Assembly: GCF_013112245.1 (NCBI RefSeq)
Contig: NZ_WVRN01000002.1
Coordinates: forward strand, 496,001-560,000
Source: Ruegeria sp. HKCCD4315
GTDB lineage: Bacteria; Pseudomonadota; Alphaproteobacteria; Rhodobacterales; Rhodobacteraceae
Direction: 5' to 3'
Length of the DNA stretch: 64,000 nucleotides
The notes under the pieces were generated by a model. That model saw nothing but the letters and a program-made list of their open reading frames with translations. It had not been told where the DNA came from and did not search any database. This document shows, piece after piece, positions 54,208 to 63,134 of the stretch. Each line of letters begins with the position of its first letter. The stretch's first letter is position 1. A program made the translations under genes and the position numbers.

Positions 54208-55481
54208 CGCGTGTTGCCCCTCAAACGCCAGCCGAAAAGATCGTCTGGTGTTCGCTGATCTGGACATGGCCGTTCTACGGGCTTGGCGCGCTGTATGTTG
54301 TCGGTCCGGTGCTAGGTTGGATGTTGGCTACGATAGCCGGGGTGTCACTTTATCTCGGCCCGGTGATCCGTTTGGATATGCGTGCAACGGGCCCTGTACC
54401 TGCTCTGGTCTGGATCTGGAGCGTTGGCATGCTGGTGATGCTGGTCTCACTTTGGGCAGGCCACGCGGACTGGAACCTTGGCACCACCAAAACGATCAAA
54501 TCGAGTATCGGATGGGCAAAGGGTTGGGCGCTGATCCCGTTGTTTATCCTAGCAGGGGCGGTTTTGCCAATACGGCGCGAGGTTTTGGTCAGAGGGCAAT
54601 GTGTGGTGGGCCTTTGGACCTTGTGCCTTCTGCCGTTGCTCATTGCCGCCCCCTATGCCGGTCTGCCGCATCTGCTGTTTACATCTCCCCTTAAAGCAGT
54701 GGGCGGCCCGGGACCTGAATATTTCTCGGTCTACCTGTATACAATCGACCCCGCCAGCGGCACGCCGCGGTGGCAGTTCTTTGCGCCCTGGTCGCCATTC
54801 GCAGCCTTGTTGGGTGTCTGCATGGTCCTATTTGCCCTGGAAGAAAAGCACGACAGCTGGAAGGTTATCGGCTTGGCTGCCGGAGTTCTGATGATCCTTA
54901 TGTCCAAGTCCCGAATGGGTATGGTCGGATTGGTGATCTGCTCGCTGTCACCCCGCCTCTTGCCAATTGTCGCCCGCAGCTTGGGGTGGATTCTATTGTC
55001 TGCAGTCACCACCACCGTAGCCGTTTGGGGCGCAGTCTTTGTCGAATTCGGCAACCGAGCCCTTTACAGGTTCAAATCCGCGCGCGCCGATAGTACCCGC
55101 GTACGCGAAACTCTGCAGCGTATAGCGTATGAGCGCTGGCAATCGGATGCGATGGTTTTCGGGCACGGCACAGTCAGACCCGGTGCGCATCTTGTTGAGT
55201 ACATGCCGATCGGCAGCCATCACACCTGGTACGGATTGCTATTCGTGAAAGGGCTGACCGGATTTGCCGCGTTTCTCGTTCCTTTCCTCGGTCATTTAGC
55301 AATCGTCACCCTGGACGCCATAAAGTCGGAACGCGGGAGGCTGCCGCTCGGGCTGTTGCTCACAGTTCTCCTGCTGACCTTTGGAGAGAACGTTGAAATC
55401 CAAACCTATCTACTCTGGCCGACCTTACTGATGCTCGGATTGCATTTGCGAGAGGTCAAATCAGTGTGTCTGGGAAGCTGA
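54204..55481 (+). CDS. O-antigen ligase / polysaccharide polymerase (Wzy-like)
   Basis: 425-aa membrane protein with about ten helices, of the O-antigen ligase/Wzy type. The conserved region before the last helices reads VFGHGTVRPGAHLVEYMPIGSHHTWYG in two parts; the GSHHTWYGLLFVKG motif is typical. TTG 54204 overlaps the Wzz-like stop as TTGA with AGAGG upstream and is preferred; an in-frame ATG at 54147 would overlap the previous gene by 61 nt and lacks a good Shine-Dalgarno. It probably polymerises the EPS units. No obvious terminator follows. Confidence 0.82.
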   Translation: MTRVAPQTPAEKIVWCSLIWTWPFYGLGALYVVGPVLGWMLATIAGVSLYLGPVIRLDMRATGPVPALVWIWSVGMLVMLVSLWAGHADWNLGTTKTIKSSIGWAKGWALIPLFILAGAVLPIRREVLVRGQCVVGLWTLCLLPLLIAAPYAGLPHLLFTSPLKAVGGPGPEYFSVYLYTIDPASGTPRWQFFAPWSPFAALLGVCMVLFALEEKHDSWKVIGLAAGVLMILMSKSRMGMVGLVICSLSPRLLPIVARSLGWILLSAVTTTVAVWGAVFVEFGNRALYRFKSARADSTRVRETLQRIAYERWQSDAMVFGHGTVRPGAHLVEYMPIGSHHTWYGLLFVKGLTGFAAFLVPFLGHLAIVTLDAIKSERGRLPLGLLLTVLLLTFGENVEIQTYLLWPTLLMLGLHLREVKSVCLGS

Positions 55482-55672
55482 TACGCCGCTAGGATTGTTG
55501 CGACACCAGCGTAGTGTCAGACGTCACTCTTTTGGGTTGGTTCTTCACTGCTGACAGGGACATTTTGACCTTGTAAAGTGAGTGCTTTCACATCGGGCAA
55601 CCAACGAATTGACCGTGAAATGCTCTTCAGCCCGGCATTTAGTGGCACTAGTCGCCGACTAGAGCCGGCTGA

Positions 55673-55688
55673 AAGGAGCCGCCCGTTG
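55673..55688 (+). promoter_or_regulatory. Strong Shine-Dalgarno with TTG start of HlyU-like gene
   Basis: AAGGAG (55673-55678), a 7-nt spacer and TTG (55686-55688). In-frame ATG codons further upstream have no comparable site, so this decides the start. Confidence 0.65.
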
Positions 55689-55967
55689 TCTCTCTACTCA
55701 AAACTCTTCGACGGCGTTGAGAAGTCCAAGCCGGACCCGCTCTCTTACAAAGGGTTCGAGATCTTCCCCGACCTGATGGCGGAAGGCAGCAAATACCGTC
55801 TGTTGGTCCGTTTGGAGAAGACCATCGACGGAGATCGAAAGACCCATACTTTGATCAGGTCGGACGTGTTTGACAGCCGGAATCAAGTCGAGAGCTTTAG
55901 CATTGCAAAGCCGAAGCAAATGATTGGTGAGCAGGACGAAAACGTTTTCGACTTGGCAAGCCGGTAG
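55686..55967 (+). CDS. HlyU family protein (TTG start)
   Basis: 93-aa cytoplasmic protein starting at TTG 55686. SLYSKLFDGVEKSKPDPLSY, then FEIFPDLMAEGSKYRLLVRLEKTI and THTLIRSDVF match the small HlyU family, named after a Vibrio haemolysin regulator but of unknown role in most Rhodobacterales. No helix-turn-helix is obvious. An in-frame ATG at 55578 would add 36 unrelated residues. Single gene after the EPS cluster. Confidence 0.8.
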   Translation: MSLYSKLFDGVEKSKPDPLSYKGFEIFPDLMAEGSKYRLLVRLEKTIDGDRKTHTLIRSDVFDSRNQVESFSIAKPKQMIGEQDENVFDLASR

Positions 55968-56185
55968 CTTGAAGCTCGATCTATGATCGGGAGCACTATA
56001 TGAGCGGCACCGTGCGCGCGCCGCTAGGCATGCTTCTACGTCCAAGATTGAACGGACGGCTTAGGTTATCATTGGTCAACCATTTGTTGGGCAAAGGAGA
56101 CTGTTTATCCGTCCTGTTGGTTTGTTAACGGATTCCGCAAAGCGCGGAAAGCGAACGTTCGCGTAAAACACTGTAAGACAGGTTT

Positions 56186-56252
56186 GTCCCGCATCGCAGT
56201 CATTAATGTACTGCAGAGAGAATGGCTCCTTTGCGGACAGAACCGACCTTCG
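56186..56252 (+). repeat. Degraded fold-back element, copy F
   Basis: GCAGTCATTAATGTACTGCAGAG and GGCTCCTTTGCGGACAGAAC align by eye with the GCCATTCGCT and CCGCTCTGCGGACA parts of copies E and G; outer ends are lost. Confidence 0.35.
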
Positions 56253-56557
56253 TATTGCGAAGTCCAAGGGCCGCTTTCTCATGAAGAAATTCGGCTCGTT
56301 GTAAGAGCAAGCTAGGTAACTATCGGTCCAGTGTGGGTCACTTAGTAAACCATTACATCAAACGACCATGCATTGCTCCGGGATACTGCCTGTTAGCCCT
56401 GGAAGCCATTGCACAGATGAACCAATTGCCGGTGCCGCCAATCAGGTGCCCGCCATAGCAACAGAACAGTCATACTATGCCTGACTGGGTGCGAGACGAA
56501 GCCGCCAGTGGAAAGTGAATTCTGTTCAGCAAACGACAGAAACGCACATCCAAATTC

Positions 56558-56586
56558 TTGACACAAAAAGAACTGACAAACACACT
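56558..56586 (+). promoter_or_regulatory. Possible -35/-10 of the 743-aa gene
   Basis: TTGACA (56558-56563) is a consensus -35; a 17-bp spacer leads to CACACT, a poor -10. It lies 30 bp upstream of the ATG at 56616. Confidence 0.25.
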
Positions 56587-56615
56587 GCTGGGGTTAGCAA
56601 AAAAGTGGTTCTAGA

Positions 56616-58847
56616 ATGCCGACCGAGCCGGATGAAACGCAGCCCAAAGGGTTTCTGAAATCGATTTTTATGCAGTCGGACATTGAGAATTTAAACTCTG
56701 TTTCGGCTATCGAAGTGGCTCTGCGAAAGCGTGCCCGTCGATGTCGCAGGTACTCATGGATATTCCTCACTGGTATTTTGGGCGGTGTGGCAGCGGCAAG
56801 CGTTGTTGTGTTTCAATTCCTCGGCGATGTGACGACAGCACAAAGCGCTGTGCTATCAGAGATTGCCGAGGACATTGAAGCAATACAAACGCCGATCGTC
56901 GAGGAGCTTAATCAACTAGAAATCGGTATTGAAGCGATGCGATCTAAAATGTACGCTTGCCTAACACAATTGGGCGCTTGCTATGCCGAAGTACGTAAGG
57001 CGGGGGTGACTGATACTGCAACTCTTGAGTCCTTTGGGAGAGTTCTGAAAAATGGCGATCGATTGTTTTCGTTCCACAAAAATGCTTCCGTCGCAACGAT
57101 ATGGATGTCCCCGGACGGTGGCTCAACTTGGCAAAATATTGGTTCTGTTGACTCCGCCGACCGTGAGAGAATCTCGGTTAGAGACAACAGATTTGTTTTA
57201 GGGGACAGTTTTGGCGGCGGCTATTTAGTGCTTGACCAATTGGGTAAAAATCAGGTGGAGATTGACGACCCGTTCGACGAAAGATGTCCAGGAGGAGGCA
57301 GCTATTTCAGAATGAAATCTGCGAGGGACTCGTTGTACTTGCAAGCTCGCAATTGCCACTCTAGCACAAACACAGAATTGGGTCTTATCGACTTTCGAGA
57401 AGGCAGTGCGCTCAGTCTCCCAAACATAACTGACCCCATTTCGCACGGTGTGTTCCGCACACTGACAGGCGGTTCAATAGCGGTTGTTGGCGTATCCGAT
57501 GGACAACTGAGACGCTTGGTTTGGAATGAAGGCGAAGACAGTTGGAGCGAAAATGACGTCGGCTCGACTGATGGGAAAATGATTAGCGTCGGTGAATTTG
57601 CCTTTCTGATAGAATATACTCGAGACAGTTCAGCTGTAAAATTTTCGTTTCTCAGTTCAGACTTGAGTGAAGTCACTGAAGTAGATCTTGATTTAAGCCA
57701 AACTGGGTCGGCGTTTCAAGACTTGGTAGCTCGGGCAAGTAGGGAAAGTAGTGCATTCAACACTCGTGAACCAAGGTGGCAAACTGCTCTCCTTAAAGAT
57801 GGTTCCGCCATCTTGTGGTTGCGAGACGAAGGGAACTCTTTTCCGCACGCCTTACATGTTGGCCAAGATGGCGAAGGACCTTTCGCACGGGTAGTCGCAG
57901 ACGTACCTCTGTACCCTGGTCAATCTTTTTTGCGTTTTGATGACAATAATCGTTCGATCATCAAGTGGACTGATTTTGGTGTGCAAGATCCTCCAGCTAC
58001 CCCTTTTCCCGACGCTTGGTCGCAGGTGCCTCGGCTCTATCTGGCCGCGGCTACGAAAGCGGGAATGCTATTGGTTGAAGGGACAACGCTGGCAGGGGAG
58101 CGCTCTGTTCGAATTTGGAGGTGGCAGAATGGCGGCTGGCAAACGACTTATTTGCCCCAACGCTTGAATGTTGGGCCGATACGCAGTTGGCAAGCTTTCC
58201 TCGTCGGGGATCGCTTGCTCCTAGCAGCGCGAGAAAGTCAGTCCAACTTTCTACGTTTCTTTGTATCGGAGACAAGTTTACTTCCGAACGATGTACTTAC
58301 AGATGAAGATGCTCTTGTCGCTTTTCTAGAAGAAGCATCGACCTTAAAAATGAGAGTCTGGCCCGATAAACAGGAATTGCTGGACCGCTTGAGGCGCCAT
58401 GCTGACCTAAGCGAAACTTCTTCGAATATTGAAGCTGCTTTAGGACCAATCACATCGAGACTGGAGGAACGAGGATCCGGAAGTGATGGGCCGGCAGCAC
58501 TTGTCTCGAACTTTACTTCGGAATTCCTCTTTATTGCATTGGCCCGCCTGCTTATCCTCGCGCTCATCTTCTTTGCAGTACGCATTCTCATCAACCTCTA
58601 CCGCTACTTCTTGCGCCTCAGCGCCTACTACGATGCTCGTGCTGATGGTCTAGCATTGGCTCGCGCACCAGGCGAAGGGCTTAAGGAGCGGATGCCTGAA
58701 AACATAGCTGAGGTATTTGGCGCTTTGTCTCCAGATTTAGTTGATCTTGGCGCACCTGTTAAATCGCCAATGACGGAAGTTGTGGACGCCGCCACCAAAC
58801 TTGCTGACGCCGCGGCGCGCGCTGTATCCTCCAAAAAATCGCCGTAG
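56616..58847 (+). CDS. Orphan membrane protein with Asp-box beta-propeller-like domain
   Basis: 743 aa, family not recognised. A cytoplasmic basic region (LRKRARRCRRYS) precedes a helix at 48-70; a coiled segment (IEAIQTPIVEELNQLEIGIEA) and two Cys (115, 122) follow. From about 160 the protein is strand-rich with an Asp-box, WMSPDGGSTWQNIG, and repeated Trp/Gly blades (ILWLRDEGNS, VRIWRWQNGGWQTTY). A second helix near 633-663 (FIALARLLILALIFFAVRIL) leads to a cytoplasmic tail with YYDARADGLALARA and an Ala-rich end. The propeller is therefore probably periplasmic. It stands alone between two repeat-bearing gaps and looks horizontally acquired. Function unknown. Confidence 0.65.
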   Translation: MPTEPDETQPKGFLKSIFMQSDIENLNSVSAIEVALRKRARRCRRYSWIFLTGILGGVAAASVVVFQFLGDVTTAQSAVLSEIAEDIEAIQTPIVEELNQLEIGIEAMRSKMYACLTQLGACYAEVRKAGVTDTATLESFGRVLKNGDRLFSFHKNASVATIWMSPDGGSTWQNIGSVDSADRERISVRDNRFVLGDSFGGGYLVLDQLGKNQVEIDDPFDERCPGGGSYFRMKSARDSLYLQARNCHSSTNTELGLIDFREGSALSLPNITDPISHGVFRTLTGGSIAVVGVSDGQLRRLVWNEGEDSWSENDVGSTDGKMISVGEFAFLIEYTRDSSAVKFSFLSSDLSEVTEVDLDLSQTGSAFQDLVARASRESSAFNTREPRWQTALLKDGSAILWLRDEGNSFPHALHVGQDGEGPFARVVADVPLYPGQSFLRFDDNNRSIIKWTDFGVQDPPATPFPDAWSQVPRLYLAAATKAGMLLVEGTTLAGERSVRIWRWQNGGWQTTYLPQRLNVGPIRSWQAFLVGDRLLLAARESQSNFLRFFVSETSLLPNDVLTDEDALVAFLEEASTLKMRVWPDKQELLDRLRRHADLSETSSNIEAALGPITSRLEERGSGSDGPAALVSNFTSEFLFIALARLLILALIFFAVRILINLYRYFLRLSAYYDARADGLALARAPGEGLKERMPENIAEVFGALSPDLVDLGAPVKSPMTEVVDAATKLADAAARAVSSKKSP

Positions 58848-59465
58848 GCCTGGTACTCTGGCCAACGCTACAGCCGAGAAACAGGTTAAGTTCACAAAAG
58901 CTAGAATCCATCTCTCTAAACGGCAGATGGCAAAATAAGAGTGTCTAAAATTTTTGTTGGCTAACCAAAAGCGGATGTTGGTGCTGAGTGCAGAATCTGT
59001 CGTTTTGGGCTCAGAGCAGCCGTTCGCTGCGTTCCGTCTTAGTGACCGCTCTGCGGACAAAACCGCCATTCGATTTTCGCGCTTCGCGCAGCATTCTCTC
59101 GCCCATGAAGCAAGCCTGTCGTTGCGACGCAGCACATGTCACCGAAGCAGCAGTTCGAGAGAGTGGCTTGGACCTAAACCAAACTGTAAATTCGCCGCGG
59201 CTTAATCCGACAACCCAGCGAGGGACAAAGCGGCCAATGCCAATCTGGTTCGGGACGCTTGCCGTCAACTGACGAGCGACCGCCTTTTTGCAATTGGCTT
59301 CGCACGATCTCCGCAGGTAAGTATGCGCTGTCTCACAAACTTGCGGCTCCAGCGCGTGTCGCGACTTCAGTCAATCATCCTGTCGTGCTCAACTGATCCC
59401 GACAGGACATTAGGTTTGACCTAGACGGGCCACCTCCTACCGAAGTGACCTGATCAACACCTGTC
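58848..59465. other. 618-bp gap with fold-back repeat copy G
   Basis: No supported gene between the 743-aa gene and the convergent hydrolase. The repeat at 59004-59075 is the only clear structure; short frames across it are translations of the repeat. Confidence 0.55.
59004..59075 (+). repeat. Fold-back intergenic element, copy G
   Basis: TTTTGGGCTCAGAGCAGCCGTTCGCTGCG followed by GACCGCTCTGCGGACAAAACCGCCATTCG. The left end and centre match copies B, D and E; the right AGCCCAAA arm was not found. Confidence 0.65.
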
Positions 59466-61463
59466 TCACTCTTGCGCGAACAAGGCTTCCAGCCCTTCGA
59501 AACGAAGTTGGTAATTGGCTCCGCTCGCGCAACTCATATCCGGCTCTGACGATGGATCGTCGAGGAAAACTGCGGTGATATCACTGGGACAACTGTCGAG
59601 GCTACGGCCCAGGATCACGTGACCTTCGCTGACAAATTCCGCGTAGAAGGAGTTCGGCAATCTGCTTGCCGCCTGCTCTCCAAAGACAACCGCCGTTTGC
59701 GTATCCATCCCCTGAGTCATGACCAAAGCGGGGGTATCGCTTTCCACCGGAGCGTGGATCTCCGCCTCTTCGAACGGCTTTGGCCAGAACTCGCAGATGG
59801 CTTGGGTCAGCCGGTAATCGCGCAGGTCACGCAAGATCACGCCGGGGTACGGGGTTGTGGCGATCAACTCTTCCACGTAGCTCAAGGGTGTGAAATTGAT
59901 CTCTTCCATACAATTCATGCCATAGAGAATCGCCACCGCCATTCCAGGGTTGCCGGAGCGCTCTCCGTAGCCGCTCATTTCCTGTGCGATGTCTTCGATT
60001 TCCCACATTGTTTTGCGCAGATCATTCGTGGTCATGGCATCCGCAAGCGCATTTGCGATACGGGCACGCTCGGGGCTGAGATGCGTGTCTGCAAAGGCCT
60101 TGAGCGTCGCCGCATCGGCGCGGTTTGCCCGCAGCATGCCAAAATCAAACATATCTTCGATGATGGTGGATTGGTCCACGCCCTGACGCAATTCGTCAAT
60201 AAAGTGATTGACGACGACGACCGTCCATTCGACCGCAAGGCTACTTTCGCCCGGGGTCGGCATGTTATTGGCGATCGAGTGCAGAATTTCGAGCGTCGGG
60301 GCCGCGAAACCGTCATCGGCCTCAAAGGCGGTTTCAATGGTTGCGGGCGTCGGTGCCGGGGTCAATTCCGGAGCCTCCCCGCCTAGCACCTTGCGGAAAT
60401 AGGCATCATCGCCATTCTCCAGCGCCACAACTAGCGCGGGGAGCAATGCGCCATAGCCGCCGCCCTGAATACCGTTGTTGAGCGCCGCAAAATCGGCAAA
60501 AAACTCTGGCGTGATCTCATCAAGAACCGGAAAGCGGCCCCGTACAATTGGATTACCGACAAGCGGCGGATCGAACACAAAAGGCTCTGTCGCAAGGTTT
60601 TCCAGCACGGCAATAAAGCGGTTGCGAATATCCGGGTATTTAGCCGAGCAGAACGCATCCGCGCTGCAGGCCTCAAAAATCGTATCGTAGCTATGGCGCA
60701 CTTTGGTGGAGGTTTGCGCGGTGCCGGAAATCTCGGGGCCGGCGACGCCATCCAAAATCACGGACCGGATCCGCTCAGGAGTCTCTCGCAGGGCATTCAA
60801 GGACAGCCGCGTGCCGTAGCTTGTGCCGTACAGGTTGTAGTCGCCCTCATATCCCAAAGCCGTTGCAAGTGCCGAAATGTCATGGGAACTTTCGACCGAG
60901 TTATAGCGGCCGACATCCACACCTTCCGCCTTGTAGGCGGCCGCGCAAAGGGCGTTGATCAAGTAAAGGTCAACGCCGCCTTGTTCCTTGAGTGCAGCAA
61001 GGTCCTCAAGCGTCGCGCCCGGCAAGTCCATCGTTTCGCCGATCACGCTGATGGCGGCGGAAACAGGGCCGCAGGTCAGCAGGTTAGAGTGACCGGTGCC
61101 ACGCTGATCAAAAAAGATCACGTCACGACGCTCGCGCACCGGGCCCATATTGTCAAAGATGCGCTTGATGGTCGTCACTTCGTGCAAAGCAGAGCTGCCC
61201 GGCCCACCAGACAGATAGATCAAAGGATCAGAGCGCGGCGCCAGCGTCGTGGCGTTGAGCCGCAGGAAGAGCAGTTCCAACTGCCGCCCATACGGGTCGT
61301 AGTGGCTCTCCGGAACGGCGACGATCCCGCATTCAAAGGTCTCGCCCTCTACCTCGCCGTCCCACGTGAGTTGAAGCGGACAAGAGATGACATCATAGTC
61401 CGTGTCGGCATGAACGGCGCCTGCAAAGCCGGTCAGCATCGCTATGGCGGTAATGACACCCAA
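59466..61463 (-). CDS. Exported alpha/beta hydrolase, tripeptidyl-aminopeptidase-like
   Basis: 665 aa. The N-terminus GVITAIAMLTGFAGAVHADT is a signal peptide. YLSGGPGSSA (83-92) is the oxyanion-hole block, FFDQRGTGHSN (117-127) the family motif, and GTSYGTRL (213-220) places the nucleophile at Ser215. SEGHVILG near the end supplies the His. This matches proline iminopeptidase/TAP-type peptidases. The only standard in-frame start is TTG 61463, already inside the signal; codons just upstream read KIDIFRRIL after a stop, as if an ATG start had been lost. A transposase remnant lies upstream. Confidence 0.82.
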   Translation of the reverse strand: MGVITAIAMLTGFAGAVHADTDYDVISCPLQLTWDGEVEGETFECGIVAVPESHYDPYGRQLELLFLRLNATTLAPRSDPLIYLSGGPGSSALHEVTTIKRIFDNMGPVRERRDVIFFDQRGTGHSNLLTCGPVSAAISVIGETMDLPGATLEDLAALKEQGGVDLYLINALCAAAYKAEGVDVGRYNSVESSHDISALATALGYEGDYNLYGTSYGTRLSLNALRETPERIRSVILDGVAGPEISGTAQTSTKVRHSYDTIFEACSADAFCSAKYPDIRNRFIAVLENLATEPFVFDPPLVGNPIVRGRFPVLDEITPEFFADFAALNNGIQGGGYGALLPALVVALENGDDAYFRKVLGGEAPELTPAPTPATIETAFEADDGFAAPTLEILHSIANNMPTPGESSLAVEWTVVVVNHFIDELRQGVDQSTIIEDMFDFGMLRANRADAATLKAFADTHLSPERARIANALADAMTTNDLRKTMWEIEDIAQEMSGYGERSGNPGMAVAILYGMNCMEEINFTPLSYVEELIATTPYPGVILRDLRDYRLTQAICEFWPKPFEEAEIHAPVESDTPALVMTQGMDTQTAVVFGEQAASRLPNSFYAEFVSEGHVILGRSLDSCPSDITAVFLDDPSSEPDMSCASGANYQLRFEGLEALFAQE

Positions 61464-61577
61464 AATGCGGCGGAAAATATCGATCTTTTAATCTCTTTCT
61501 CTATTCTACAGTTAGTCAGTTTAGAGGGTATTGCCAAGTTGTTGGCGGCAGATTGTGCTTCTTTGGCGGAGGCTGGT

Positions 61578-61727
61578 TTACGCCACCATTTCATCGGTGT
61601 AGTCGGCCAATAGGCTGAACGCATCGGAACGGGCGTGGCGGTATGAAGTTGCGGTGAGTTGACAACGGCGGGGGCGGAAGATCTGGTTGATCTGGTCATG
61701 CGTAGACAAAATCCTCAGAGCCTGCCC
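61578..61727 (-). pseudogene. C-terminal remnant of an insertion-sequence transposase
   Basis: Reading the minus strand from the gmaS stop gives GQALRILSTHDQINQIFRPR and then TSYRHARSDAFSLLADYTDE ending at TAA 61578-61580, about 48 codons with no start. The pattern looks like the tail of a DDE/integrase-core transposase; the exact IS family is not certain to me. The upstream part of the element is absent: the fragment directly abuts the gmaS stop codon. Terminal inverted repeats were not identified. Confidence 0.5.
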
Positions 61728-63056
61728 CTAGACATCCAACGTGTGCTCTTTTTCCCAGCGTGAGAAATGACTGACGAAAGAGTTCCACTCCTGATGTTTC
61801 ATTTTCAGGTAGGCAGCGGAGAATTCCAGGCCCATCGCCTCTTTCAATGCGCCATCCCTGTCATATTCACGCAGCGCATCCAGCATGTTCAGCGGCAGTT
61901 TCGGTGCATCGTCCACGGTGTGGCCTTCCGCATACATGTCGATGTCATAGCGACGGCCCGGATCGGCCTTTGACCGAATACCCGACAGACCTGCCGCAAT
62001 GATCACCGCCTGCAGCAGATAGGGGTTGGTCGCGCCATCGGCCAGGCGTAGCTCAAACCGGCCCGGCCCGGGAACGCGGACCATATGGGTGCGGTTGTTG
62101 CCCGTCCATGTGACTGTATTCGGAGCCCACGTAGCACCCGACATCGTGCGCGGCGCGTTGATGCGTTTGTAGGAGTTCACGGTCGGGTTGGTGATCGCCG
62201 CCAGCGCACTGGCGTGCTTCATGATCCCGCCGAGGAAATGCTTGCCCTTCTCGCTCAGGCCAACCTCGCCCGTTGGACCGTCACCTTTACCGGCAAACAC
62301 ATTGGTTGTGGCATCTGCACCGGGCGCATCCCAAACCGAGATATGGGCGTGGCAGCCATTGCCCGTCAGCCCTTCGACCGGCTTGGGCATAAAAGTGGCG
62401 CGGAAGCCGTGCTTTTCAGCCACCGATTTTGTCATGAACTTGAAGAAGGAATGCTTGTCAGCCGTGCCCAGCGCATCGTCAAACTCCCAGTTCATTTCGA
62501 ATTGGCCGTTGGCGTCTTCGTGGTCGTTCTGATACGGGCCCCAGCCGAGATCGAGCATGTAGTCGCAGATCTCGCGCACCACATCATAGCGGCGCATCAC
62601 CGCCTGTTGGTCGTAACAGGGCTTTTCGGCGGTATCGAACGGGTCGCTGATCTGTTCACCATCCGGGGTCAGTAGGAAGAATTCTGCCTCGATACCGGTT
62701 TTCACATGCATACCCTCGGCGGCGGCTTCGTCGATCAGGCGACGCAACACGTTGCGCGGGGCCTGGGCAACGTCTTCGCCTTCCATCACACAGTTCGCGG
62801 CAACCCAGGCGACCTCGGGTTTCCAAGGCAGTTGGATGACCGAAGACGGGTCAGGCACAGCCAGCATGTCGGGGTGCGCCGGAGTCATGTCGAGATAGGT
62901 GGCAAAGCCCGCGAAACCCGCCCCTTCCTCTTGCATTTCGGCAATCGCCTGCGCGGGGACCAGTTTGGCCCGCTGCCCACCGAACAGATCGGTGAACGAA
63001 ATCATGAAATACTTGACGCCTTTTTCCTTGGCGAAAGCTGCCAGATCTGTTGTCAT
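61728..63056 (-). CDS. gmaS: Gamma-glutamylmethylamide synthetase (type III glutamine synthetase-like)
   Basis: 442-aa member of the glutamine synthetase family: GIEAEFFLL, NDHEDANGQFEMNW and NGCHAHISVWD are the metal and ATP motifs, and RVPGPGRFELRLADGATNPY the C-terminal block. In Rhodobacterales the GlnT-like protein next to FMN-binding glutamate synthase genes is GmaS, which ligates methylamine to glutamate; the mgsC-like gene upstream supports this over a plain glutamine synthetase. ATG 63056 follows AAGGGAAGG; the GTG at 63062 is less likely. A hairpin separates the two genes. Confidence 0.88.
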   Translation of the reverse strand: MTTDLAAFAKEKGVKYFMISFTDLFGGQRAKLVPAQAIAEMQEEGAGFAGFATYLDMTPAHPDMLAVPDPSSVIQLPWKPEVAWVAANCVMEGEDVAQAPRNVLRRLIDEAAAEGMHVKTGIEAEFFLLTPDGEQISDPFDTAEKPCYDQQAVMRRYDVVREICDYMLDLGWGPYQNDHEDANGQFEMNWEFDDALGTADKHSFFKFMTKSVAEKHGFRATFMPKPVEGLTGNGCHAHISVWDAPGADATTNVFAGKGDGPTGEVGLSEKGKHFLGGIMKHASALAAITNPTVNSYKRINAPRTMSGATWAPNTVTWTGNNRTHMVRVPGPGRFELRLADGATNPYLLQAVIIAAGLSGIRSKADPGRRYDIDMYAEGHTVDDAPKLPLNMLDALREYDRDGALKEAMGLEFSAAYLKMKHQEWNSFVSHFSRWEKEHTLDV

Positions 63057-63091
63057 GGTCACCTTCCCTTTCCCAGTTGGTTCAAAGAAGA

Positions 63092-63119
63092 AAGGCGCCG
63101 CCCTTTTGGGTCGCGCCTT
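63092..63119. terminator. Hairpin between mgsC-like gene and gmaS
   Basis: On the plus strand, AAGGCG-C-CGCCC (63092-63103 region) pairs with GGG-T-CG-CGCCTT across TTTT. It may attenuate read-through from the upstream gene or stabilise the mRNA end; the U-tract is poor in the minus direction. Confidence 0.4.
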
Positions 63120-63134
63120 CGTATTGTTTGCAAT

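Larger units (their letters stand above)
55968..56615. other. 648-bp gap before the 743-aa gene
   Basis: No supported gene. 56186-56252 resembles a degraded fold-back element (CGCAGTCATTAATGTACTGCAG, then ATGGCTCCTTTGCGGACAG). The rest is A/T-richer than the core and shows no coding signal. A TTGACA hexamer at 56558-56563 may belong to the downstream promoter. Confidence 0.5.

Noticed and set aside
59619..60386. 255-codon plus-strand frame
   Set aside because: Antisense to the alpha/beta hydrolase; composition is shadow-like.
61442..61699. 85-codon minus-strand frame
   Set aside because: Out-of-frame reading of the transposase remnant and the hydrolase 5' end; the other frame gives the recognisable tail.
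30321..61727. Direct repeat of the tRNA-Pro 3' end marking an attachment site
   Set aside because: Looked for TTCGAATCCTCTCACTCC in the gaps to the right; no convincing second copy and no integrase gene found in the window.
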